Source: an uncultured Bacteroidales bacterium
Lineage (GTDB): Bacteria; Bacteroidota; Bacteroidia; Bacteroidales; Paludibacteraceae
Assembly (NCBI GenBank): GCA_900319995.1
Contig: ONQO01000003.1
Location: 1-64,000 of the forward strand
Reading direction: 5' to 3'
Length of the DNA stretch: 64,000 nt
Shown: positions 35,619-43,158 of the stretch, piece by piece
Position numbering within the stretch: the stretch's first letter is position 1
Layout of the letters: each line of letters opens with the position of its first letter
Notes under the pieces: model-generated
Databases searched by the model: none
What the model was told of the DNA's origin: nothing
The model's input: only the letters and a program-made list of their open reading frames with translations
Program-made: the position numbers and the translations under genes

Positions 35619-35641
35619 AAAAAAAGTACGGCTTTTGTACC
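35619..35641 (-). promoter_or_regulatory. Putative PUL operator, block 2 (copy A)
   Basis: AAAAAAAGTACG followed by GCTTTTGTACC. It corresponds to AAAAAAAGTACG-TTTAAAGTACC at 42868-42890 and has almost the same distance from block 1 (54 versus 55 nt). Both blocks contain AAAAGTACG. Confidence 0.55.
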
Positions 35642-36518
35642 TTATCCGTGGTACTTTTCTCCTCTTTATTAGCTTCATTTTACCTCTATTTACGAGTCTC
35701 TATCGCGACCATTACGAGTGTGTGTCAAAAATCGATAATTGTTTTCTATTGGTTCGTCAAAAATTATCCAAAATTAACCAAAAATTCTTTATATTCGTCA
35801 ACCATACAGCGAAGCAGATCGTGCCTGTATGGCTAAGAATTAAAGACAATTATCAACCTGTCTTATTGCCTTATTTTTTTATTGTAATTGTACAGTCAGG
35901 TCGCGGGGAGGTCGCGGGGAGGTCGCGGGGAGGTCGCGGATATGAGTCGTAGTTGAGGGGTAGTTGAGCGTTTTTTGTCGGTTAGTCATTTGTCGTTTGT
36001 CTTTGGGCGTTGAGGGGTAATTGGATTGTAGTTGGGGAGACAGGCTGACTGCTGACAAGCTGACACCCTCGTATATAAACTCACACACGCGCGTACATGT
36101 GTATGTATTTTAGAAAAAGGGTGTCAGCCGTCAGCCTGTCAGCCTCTTCCTTCTATATTCCTATTAGCATTTATCTCTTCCATTTCCCGTTCTTGCACCC
36201 GCCATCCACGAACTTTGCCATCAAGACACTTTTGCATATACCCTGGTTTCTTCATCACCATCCCTAACCTATTCAACGGCATCGGTTGAGAGGTTCTTTC
36301 AGATTCCGTCTCGCGGCAAACACCCTTGCCTCCGGCTAGACGCTTCCCGCTATAAGGGCGCGTTAGGGACTTACACACGTTAGAGTTCTGCTGGACGAAC
36401 AAAAATAAAAAGGGTGTGTCTAAAAACAATAATTGGTATTTTATAGGTCAAAAATTATCCAGAATTATCCAAAAAATTCTTTATAGTCAACTATTAAAAA
36501 CAATTATCAATAATTATG
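35642..36518. other. Non-coding region between the two PUL operons, repeat-rich
   Basis: No gene is evident. Contents: an 11-bp array AGGTCGCGGGG (four copies, 35898-35939); a long interrupted inverted repeat, GACAGGCTGAC...GCTGACACCCT (36039-36070) against AGGGTGTCAGC-CGTCAGCCTGTC (about 36116-36146); and a divergent ~100-bp direct duplication. The duplication lies at about 35717-35860 versus 36411-36510, both with GTGTGTC-AAAA..., CAAAAATTATCC-GAATT-, AAAATTCTTTATA and AAAGACAATTATCAA-type segments. This looks like a recombination-prone joint between operons. Confidence 0.6.
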
Positions 36519-36560
36519 ACAAAAAAGAGGGCGCGTCAATAGTTTTGACACACCCTCTTC
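36519..36560 (-). terminator. Terminator of the upstream PUL operon
   Basis: On the minus strand AAGAGGGTGTGTCAA / TTGACGCGCCCTCTT forms a long stem followed by TTTTTT, 45 nt after the stop of the 47-residue ORF. The stem resembles the efp terminator. Confidence 0.85.
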
Positions 36561-36606
36561 CCAATACTTATAAACTTTAACCAATCACATATTGGTTGAA
36601 ATTACA

Positions 36607-36750
36607 TTACCAAATCTCGCTTCCTTCGCCGAAGCCACCGCCACCACCGGAGTGGTGAACAATACCGATGGAATCCATGATTACTTCACTACTGAATTGC
36701 ATTACCTCCATTTGAGGTGCTATATATACTTTACGCATAATTGTATTCAT
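36607..36750 (-). CDS. 47-residue Bacteroidales-type small protein with Gly-rich C-terminus
   Basis: ATG at 36748-36750 to TAA at 36607-36609. The peptide reads MNTIMRKVYIAPQMEVMQF..., then HHSGGGGGFGEGSEIW. Short proteins starting (M)KKxYxxPxxEVxxL/F with a divergent Ser/Gly-rich end are frequent in Bacteroidales and usually unannotated; I know of no demonstrated function. It lies 26 nt after the 1631-residue protein gene and before the operon terminator, so it is the third cistron of that operon. An alternative start is the in-frame ATG at 36735-36737. Confidence 0.65.
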   Translation of the reverse strand: MNTIMRKVYIAPQMEVMQFSSEVIMDSIGIVHHSGGGGGFGEGSEIW

Positions 36751-36776
36751 TTAAAGGGTTAGACAATTCATTTCTA

Positions 36777-39700
36777 TTATTGTACGCGCGTACCTTGTAT
36801 AGTATATACAGCGTCTCCGCGGCGGATGAACAATTGACCGTTTTCAATTACCTTTGTACATGGTACATTGTCGCCTTGTACATTACCGATGCCGGTTGCT
36901 GTCTGCTCGTTGCTGAATACGAAGCGTACGTGACGCGGAGCACCTGACGGACCACTGCTCTTCGGTAGCGGCAGGAATGCCTTTCCGGCAGGGATATACT
37001 GGCCCGTGTAGAGGAAGAATCCTGTCATCGAGTACAATTCCGAATAGCGGAGACAGAAGATATCGTTACTTGCTGCTACACTCGATATATCCGTACGTGC
37101 CGGGCAGCCTACCAGTGCGTTACCGCTCATATCCGGATCATCACCTTCTGAAGGAGTGAATACATACGTTGAGTTAGGCGCACCTCTGAGCAGTACACCT
37201 GCATTAGCAGGAATAACACCACCTATCTCCGACAAAATCAGCAACTCTTCATTACCATTCTTCTGGTATTCTGCCTTGTAAGCCTTGACACCCGAAGGAA
37301 TCTCCACTTTAATCGGAGCAGCGAATGTAGCCCAACCACCTGTCTCTTCTCCTGTTTGTTCCGGAGTAGTTTGTACGCCATAACTCCAGAAGAATACATT
37401 GTCAATCATCAGTTCGTCGCCTCCTACAGGGTTCATGAACTTGAACTGGAAGATTTTATTCCATTCAATATTGGCAGCCTCGTATTCACTCAGAGGAATA
37501 TCCACACTGGTCCAAGCACTTGCTGTAAGAGGAACATTGTAAGAACCTTCATGAGTAGGATCATGACTAATCGGAGTAAGGCTTACTTGCGTCATTTCAG
37601 TCGAATAGAAGTCCACATGGAGATATTGCATATCAGAAGCATCAATGTCTCCACCGCCCCAGCTATGCCAACCTGCCCAGTTGAAGTTCTGCACATAGAA
37701 CACTTTGTCTTTCGAATTAAGCGGTAGCCATTCAGGAATCGTGCTCTCTCCCCAACCACCGGATTGAATACCTGTCACAACACAAGTAGTAGCATCCGTG
37801 AATACCGGTATCACCTTTCTGCCGGTGAATACAGGATCCGGTGCCGGAGCAGGTACGGTTCTTGTAGTAGCGGCTACTTCTACGGGTTCAGCCTCATTAC
37901 CTGCTTCGTCCAAAGCCACTACATTGAAACTGTATGCTGTTCCGGATTTCAGACCGCTTACTGTAATCGTGGTAGCAACACCGCTTGCTGCAGCACCTGT
38001 TGCGACTTGTGCAGCACCGTTGCGGACACTGAAGTTCACAGAACCGCTATTATCTTCTGCTTGAGCTGTAATCTTAACCGAATAGAAACCTGCTTCTACC
38101 AAACTTGCACTTGCATTCGTCGGCATCTCGTTATCCACGATAGCCGTTGTGCGATAGAAGTATGCATTAGCTATCCAGAAAGTAAGACCATATGCCTGAT
38201 CTATCTTCATCTGATAGATATTGCCCCAATTGGTAACTTGATTATACTCTGTCAAGTCAATATCAATGCTATTCCACTGCTGACCGGTTAAACTTACCGT
38301 TACACCTTGTTCGGCACCTCCCCAAATAGGCACGATACGGATTGTTGCATCGTCTGCAATCCAAATGTCATAGTGCAGTTTCTCCATCTGGAGGCAATTG
38401 AGAGCAAATCCATCCGCGCCGAAATAACCTTGCGGAGCCGGCTGGGTAACATACTTGCGACCGAACTCATCAATCGTTGCAACAGTACCGCCACCCCAGT
38501 CCTGATGATTATAATCTGCATCGTATGTCGGACTGTAAAGAGCTTTCACTTGTTTTACAGGCCAAGTAGGAGCAGCACAAGCAGCTGCCGGAGCAGTAAG
38601 GTGAGCCGTTGTAGTTACACCTACCGACTTGCTGTTAGCAGACTCGTTGCCGAAGTAGTCAACAGCGGTGATAGTAAATGTATAAGTCGTACTACCAGCG
38701 AGACCGGAAACGGTGATATTGCCGCCTTCTGCTGCCAAATGAGCATCAATACTGTGACCTGCATCTACTACGTGGTAGTTGGCAACACCTTGATCATCGG
38801 TAGCAGCAACTGCGATAATAGCATGGCTGTCCGTATTGCTTACCAACGAAGCGGAACTCATTACCGGAGCCTCGGTATCAGCCGTTGCGATGCCAGAGCC
38901 ATATACACAGAATTCACGTATCTTACATCCCCATTGGTTATCATAAGTATTGCTTAAACTCTTGAAACGAACATAGCGAGCTACCTTTCCACCTATGTTG
39001 TATTCATTCAATGCGTAGTCACCTTGCGGCTCAACAGTAATTTCTGAGAGCGTATTCCATGCTCCGTCATCTGCTTTCTGCTCTACACTCGGAGCACTCG
39101 TTCTGCCTTGCAACAAGAAATGGTTACTACGTGCGTTTTCGAAACGGATGGTAATCCTATCAATATTATAGGTATTACCTAAGTCTACATACCACCATTG
39201 ATTAGCGAAATCAGCATTATTGCCAGTTTGCCAAAGAGTATTCAAACCATCATTTGCTTTACTTGCATCATTCGCTTCATCTAAACTACAACCAGCTTCG
39301 CAATTTTTGTTCAGAGCCAAATCTATAGAACCATCAAACGGAGTAGAAACTGCTACAACCATACTATTCTCAGACTCATTGTTAGATGCGTCTTTCGCAG
39401 TGATAGTAAAGTTATAGTTTGTTGCATGGGTCAAACCATTAATGGTGATTTTACCATCACTCGGTGTGAAGTTTGCATCAATTCCATTTACACCATCAAC
39501 CACATGGAAACGTGCTACCTCATCGTTATCCGTTGCAGAAACCGCTATAACGGCACTATTAATAGTACTGCTTACCAAGCTTGCGCTTACCATAACCGGT
39601 TTTTCTTCATCGCCGCTTGTCCACTCTGTTCCATACACTTCGAACTCATACAACTTCATACCCCAACCGGTAGCAGCCTTTGTGCTCCAGAAACGGACAT

Positions 39701-41672
39701 AACGTACCTTGGTATTATTATCCAAATCAGTCCAATAGTCATTGCGGGCATTGATTCCTTCTGCTCCTACGAGATTGTAACCCAAATTCCAATCGGTGTT
39801 ATTTTCTGAGAAATCAATATGATACAATTCTGAGCATGCACCCTCGAAATGCAAAGCAACGAGGTCTATATTGTAGAAAGCACCAAGGTCAACTACAAAC
39901 CAACAGTCATATTCACGAGAATCATCTACATTACCATTTGTCGGAGAACCTTGCCATACAGACCCCATATTGCCATCTACAGCATGGAAAGCATCTGTGC
40001 CGTTGGGAGTAAAATCCGACTGAGCTATGATCTTATTGTCGGTAGAAATATTAGTACTCAATGCCAAGTTAGCACTCGGTACACCAATAATATTCACAGC
40101 TGCTGAATATACGTCTCCATTGTATGCGCGGATAGTCGCGTTACCTGCTTGATCCGGAATATAAGTGCTTCCACTCATGTGACCAGCAGCAGCCGGAGTA
40201 ATTTCCCAGTTAAGTTCTGCCACCATATTTTGACCGTTTTGGTCTTTGGGAGTAACCGTCAAAGCGACACCTGCGCCACTTATTTGCGCGATGGTAGCCG
40301 GAGCAGTCAAATCAATAGAGGTCAGCACGCTGACACCAGGAAGAAGAACACGGAATTCCCAGAAGGAATAAGCCCATTGAGTGCCACGCTCTACACCTTG
40401 GAAGCGCACATAACGAGCTGTTTTATTAGCGTCTAAATCAATGGTTTGTTCATACGGGAATGGACCAGGAATATTTTGATTGCGGATTTCTTTTACTGTT
40501 GTCCAAGCATCTCCGTCATCGCTTATCTGGATGTCAAATGACTTTCCCCAAGCACCTTCCCAAACAATTTGTATTGTGTTGAATATACGACGTTGTCCTA
40601 AATCAACTTGCCACCACTGGTCGTTCTTTTCTTCATCTGTCATAGGCGCGTCAGTAGAAGACCACCAACGATCACCGGTATTGCCATTATTCGCCAAGCC
40701 CGCATCATTACCAGATTTAGCAGAAGCGACACCGCCTTGACTCTGTAAAGCAAAGTTCACATCATAAATCTCTGTAGGTTCGGGATCCGGATCAGGAGTA
40801 GGATCTACGCCACCTGCACATGCGGACAAACTCGTGAGTGGAACATCATTTAATGCACATTGCCAACGTCCACCCCAATCAGGATTACTCCATTGAATTG
40901 TAAAAGAAGTAGTTGCATTGGAATTTGTAAACGTTACAGAGAGTTCATCGTAAGCACTACCACCCTCGTCTGCACCAGCTTCTGCCGGATAAGGCGAGTT
41001 ACCACCTGCTATTACGTATAAATAGTCCAATTTTTTAGTAGCGCCATTAGCATAATTAGGCTTAATGGTCATTTTATACTCATTAGCATTGCCCGTCGGT
41101 TCAAGGGACAAGAGAATACGTCCATTAGCATCTCCAAAATTTGGGTTGCCTTCGTGTCCAGTCGGGAAATCACAATAAAAAACGGGATCAGGATCAGGAG
41201 TTGGATCTGGATCCGGAGTAGGATCACCACCGCCACCGGAGCATGCCTCAAGAGCACTTAAGTCTAAATTTTCCAAAGAACATTGCCAGCGGCCTGTCCA
41301 TTCTGGATAACTCCATTGGATTGTCATAGTGCTTACGCCTCCGGTATATGTAAACGTTGCGGATAATTCATCTTCAACACTGGTTTCGTCAGTACCTGCT
41401 TCAATAGGATAAGGAGTAGTTGTTCCTCCATCACCAATAATAGCATACAAATAATCCAGTTTTTTGACATTACCGTTTGCAGCGTTTGGCTTAATGGATA
41501 ACTGATACTCGTTGGCATTTCCTGTCGGTACGAGCGTCAACAAAATGCGTCCATTGGCGTCGCCAAAGTCAGCATTGTTTAAATGTCCCGTTGGAAAATC
41601 ACAGTACTGGACTGCCCAGCTCATCACACTTGCGCAGAGGAGCGCAAAGAGTAAAGTTAATTTTTTTCTCAT
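36777..41672 (-). CDS. Giant secreted multi-CBM/FnIII protein (1631 residues)
   Basis: Signal peptide LTLLFALLCASVMSWA. Residues about 22-145 and 165-290 are two copies of one module (each begins YCDFPTGH and contains FGDANGRILL, PTGNANEY, KKLDYLY and GRWQC), joined by PDPDP linkers. I do not recognise this module. Then come a CBM32-like domain (about 305-445), a BIG-type Ig domain, CBM32 no. 2 (about 530-680), FnIII, CBM32 no. 3 (about 780-925), FnIII, a beta-sandwich module (about 1030-1180) shared with the 32911-35436 protein, FnIII, and another such module. A C-terminal beta domain and the shared tail (VIENGQLFIRRGDAVYTIQG) follow. No catalytic residues are evident. It probably binds glucan extracellularly. 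Confidence 0.82.
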   Translation of the reverse strand: MRKKLTLLFALLCASVMSWAVQYCDFPTGHLNNADFGDANGRILLTLVPTGNANEYQLSIKPNAANGNVKKLDYLYAIIGDGGTTTPYPIEAGTDETSVEDELSATFTYTGGVSTMTIQWSYPEWTGRWQCSLENLDLSALEACSGGGGDPTPDPDPTPDPDPVFYCDFPTGHEGNPNFGDANGRILLSLEPTGNANEYKMTIKPNYANGATKKLDYLYVIAGGNSPYPAEAGADEGGSAYDELSVTFTNSNATTSFTIQWSNPDWGGRWQCALNDVPLTSLSACAGGVDPTPDPDPEPTEIYDVNFALQSQGGVASAKSGNDAGLANNGNTGDRWWSSTDAPMTDEEKNDQWWQVDLGQRRIFNTIQIVWEGAWGKSFDIQISDDGDAWTTVKEIRNQNIPGPFPYEQTIDLDANKTARYVRFQGVERGTQWAYSFWEFRVLLPGVSVLTSIDLTAPATIAQISGAGVALTVTPKDQNGQNMVAELNWEITPAAAGHMSGSTYIPDQAGNATIRAYNGDVYSAAVNIIGVPSANLALSTNISTDNKIIAQSDFTPNGTDAFHAVDGNMGSVWQGSPTNGNVDDSREYDCWFVVDLGAFYNIDLVALHFEGACSELYHIDFSENNTDWNLGYNLVGAEGINARNDYWTDLDNNTKVRYVRFWSTKAATGWGMKLYEFEVYGTEWTSGDEEKPVMVSASLVSSTINSAVIAVSATDNDEVARFHVVDGVNGIDANFTPSDGKITINGLTHATNYNFTITAKDASNNESENSMVVAVSTPFDGSIDLALNKNCEAGCSLDEANDASKANDGLNTLWQTGNNADFANQWWYVDLGNTYNIDRITIRFENARSNHFLLQGRTSAPSVEQKADDGAWNTLSEITVEPQGDYALNEYNIGGKVARYVRFKSLSNTYDNQWGCKIREFCVYGSGIATADTEAPVMSSASLVSNTDSHAIIAVAATDDQGVANYHVVDAGHSIDAHLAAEGGNITVSGLAGSTTYTFTITAVDYFGNESANSKSVGVTTTAHLTAPAAACAAPTWPVKQVKALYSPTYDADYNHQDWGGGTVATIDEFGRKYVTQPAPQGYFGADGFALNCLQMEKLHYDIWIADDATIRIVPIWGGAEQGVTVSLTGQQWNSIDIDLTEYNQVTNWGNIYQMKIDQAYGLTFWIANAYFYRTTAIVDNEMPTNASASLVEAGFYSVKITAQAEDNSGSVNFSVRNGAAQVATGAAASGVATTITVSGLKSGTAYSFNVVALDEAGNEAEPVEVAATTRTVPAPAPDPVFTGRKVIPVFTDATTCVVTGIQSGGWGESTIPEWLPLNSKDKVFYVQNFNWAGWHSWGGGDIDASDMQYLHVDFYSTEMTQVSLTPISHDPTHEGSYNVPLTASAWTSVDIPLSEYEAANIEWNKIFQFKFMNPVGGDELMIDNVFFWSYGVQTTPEQTGEETGGWATFAAPIKVEIPSGVKAYKAEYQKNGNEELLILSEIGGVIPANAGVLLRGAPNSTYVFTPSEGDDPDMSGNALVGCPARTDISSVAASNDIFCLRYSELYSMTGFFLYTGQYIPAGKAFLPLPKSSGPSGAPRHVRFVFSNEQTATGIGNVQGDNVPCTKVIENGQLFIRRGDAVYTIQGTRVQ

Positions 41673-41694
41673 AATATTAGTTATTTTTGATTAG

Positions 41695-42570
41695 TTATTT
41701 GATTTCTGTTCCAAGGGCATTGTAACGGATGCCGTTCTTGATAACATACAACATTCCGTTCTCAATCACTTTACGCGTGCGCGATTCATTATGGATAAAA
41801 TCTAAAGCGCTGGGTTGCGGTTCTTCATTGCTTGCACCTACGGTATAACCGGTAATCTCGATACGCGCAGCGCCTCCGGCATATGCCATGTAGAAGAATG
41901 TATCATTCAAGGTCTCGCCGTCCGTGAAAGTAGCCGTTGTTGTGAAACGCGCTACTCGCTCCTGCGCCGGCATCGTAGTAAATGCACCATTGATACATAC
42001 CTGCGGAACCGAACCAACGATGTCGCTCGACCAGGACAGTTCAAACGTCAGCGTAGCATCGGCATTACGGGTAATAGCCCAGTTGAAAGTTACATCAGCA
42101 CCTGCACAAGTAACCACCTCAGAACCATGATAAGTAGCCGGCGTCAAGTCGCCTCCCGGCTGCGGGTCACCTCCCGGTTGCGGATCATCGGGAATCTCAC
42201 CTGTTCCATCCTCGAAATAGACTTGAAAATCATAACTGACTCCACCTGCTAATACGGACACAGCGGTTACTTTCTCCGTAAAAGCCGACAGATACAAAAT
42301 CATTCCTGCGCCGTCAATCACGTAGTCGCCCTCATTGAGCGTACAAGAAGAGATACCGGCAGGGAAATTCGTGTAGATACCCGGCGCAGCTGCAAAACCC
42401 GGTTGCTGAATGTTAATCACATTCTGACCAAAAGCAGCCGCGACCTTGTACTTATTGGCATAAGCGCCGTCTCCGGCTCCATCCGCCAAATAAGCAATGC
42501 TGCTCCAATCAACCGCAAAACTCATCATAGATGCACAAAGCAAAACTGAGAGTAATGATAACTTTTTCAT
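41695..42570 (-). CDS. Secreted protein of unknown fold with shared C-terminal tail
   Basis: 291 residues, signal peptide SLLSVLLCASMMSFA. An N-terminal domain (about 20-125, WSSIAYLADGAGDGAYANKYKVA) is followed by a PGGDPQPGG linker and a second beta-rich domain (about 140-255, FNWAITRNADATLTFELSWSSD, MAYAGGAARIEITGYTVG) that resembles the non-catalytic modules of the neighbouring giant protein. The C-terminus is RKVIENGMLYVIKNGIRYNALG, the tail shared with other PUL proteins. It is the first cistron of the operon, 22 nt upstream of the giant gene. Function is unknown; glucan binding is plausible from context. Confidence 0.7.
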   Translation of the reverse strand: MKKLSLLSVLLCASMMSFAVDWSSIAYLADGAGDGAYANKYKVAAAFGQNVINIQQPGFAAAPGIYTNFPAGISSCTLNEGDYVIDGAGMILYLSAFTEKVTAVSVLAGGVSYDFQVYFEDGTGEIPDDPQPGGDPQPGGDLTPATYHGSEVVTCAGADVTFNWAITRNADATLTFELSWSSDIVGSVPQVCINGAFTTMPAQERVARFTTTATFTDGETLNDTFFYMAYAGGAARIEITGYTVGASNEEPQPSALDFIHNESRTRKVIENGMLYVIKNGIRYNALGTEIK

Positions 42571-42749
42571 ATGGATAAATTTTGATGTTATGTATTTTTG
42601 TTTACTTGACGTATTTTGTTACGCTCACAACAATGCAGCAATACCTGAAATAATCAGGTAACACCTGTCGTTTTCGTTTGTCTTTGATGTTGGGAATTGC
42701 GCATTCATGGTCATTTCTTTTGTTTACTACAATTCTTAGAATTGCGGTG

Positions 42750-42781
42750 CAAAGTTACTGCTTTTTTCGCACATACACAAA
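42750..42781 (-). promoter_or_regulatory. Promoter of the first PUL operon
   Basis: -7 TAACTTTG (42750-42757) and -33 TTTG (42778-42781) on the minus strand, 20 nt apart. The leader to the start codon at 42570 is about 175 nt. Confidence 0.75.
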
Positions 42782-42793
42782 CATTTTATTATA

Positions 42794-42813
42794 TTCTACG
42801 GCATAAAAGTACG
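42794..42813 (-). promoter_or_regulatory. Putative PUL operator, block 1 (copy B)
   Basis: TTCTACGGCATAAAAGTACG, 12 nt upstream of the -33 element, matching the block at 35546-35565 in sequence and spacing. Confidence 0.7.
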
Positions 42814-42867
42814 TGAAAAACAGAACATTACTATTGATTTTCTGAATGTTACGATTTCTGACATCTT

Positions 42868-42890
42868 AAAAAAAGTACGTTTAAAGTACC
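42868..42890 (-). promoter_or_regulatory. Putative PUL operator, block 2 (copy B)
   Basis: AAAAAAAGTACG followed by TTTAAAGTACC, the counterpart of 35619-35641, with inverted GTAC motifs. Confidence 0.55.
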
Positions 42891-43105
42891 ACCTAAGGAC
42901 AAGTAACAACTTCCAAATTCTATCAGAAGGGCGAGTCAAACCCGCGCGTGACGTCCGCAATGCGAACGAGATGCGAACGAGATTATCTGGTGATTGGCAG
43001 GTAGTTGGAAAGATAGTTGGAAGGGAATTGGCTTGTCAAAAGAAGAGGAAAACGACGGAGAAAGAAAGGAGAAAGGCACATTTTAATTAAAAAATTAACT
43101 TTTTA

Positions 43106-43137
43106 TTTGCACATGTGGAAATTTTGTTGTAATTTTG
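43106..43137 (+). promoter_or_regulatory. Promoter of the DUF6377 regulator
   Basis: -33 TTTG (43106-43109, context TTTGCACATGTGG) and -7 TAATTTTG (43130-43137), 20 nt apart. The start codon at 43159 lies about 15 nt downstream of the expected transcription start. Confidence 0.8.
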
Positions 43138-43158
43138 CAGCGTCAAAAATTACACATT

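Larger units (their letters stand above)
42571..43158. other. Divergent control region between the PUL and its likely regulator
   Basis: About 590 nt. It holds the minus-strand PUL promoter (42750-42781), operator-like blocks (42794-42813, 42868-42890), and the plus-strand promoter of the regulator (43106-43137). Between 42900 and 43000 a short direct repeat GATGCGAACGAGA/AATGCGAACGAGA occurs. No gene is visible. Confidence 0.6.

Noticed and set aside
43135..43158. Upstream TTG as start of the DUF6377 regulator
   Set aside because: It lies within the -7 promoter element; the ATG at 43159 begins a proper signal-like N-terminus.
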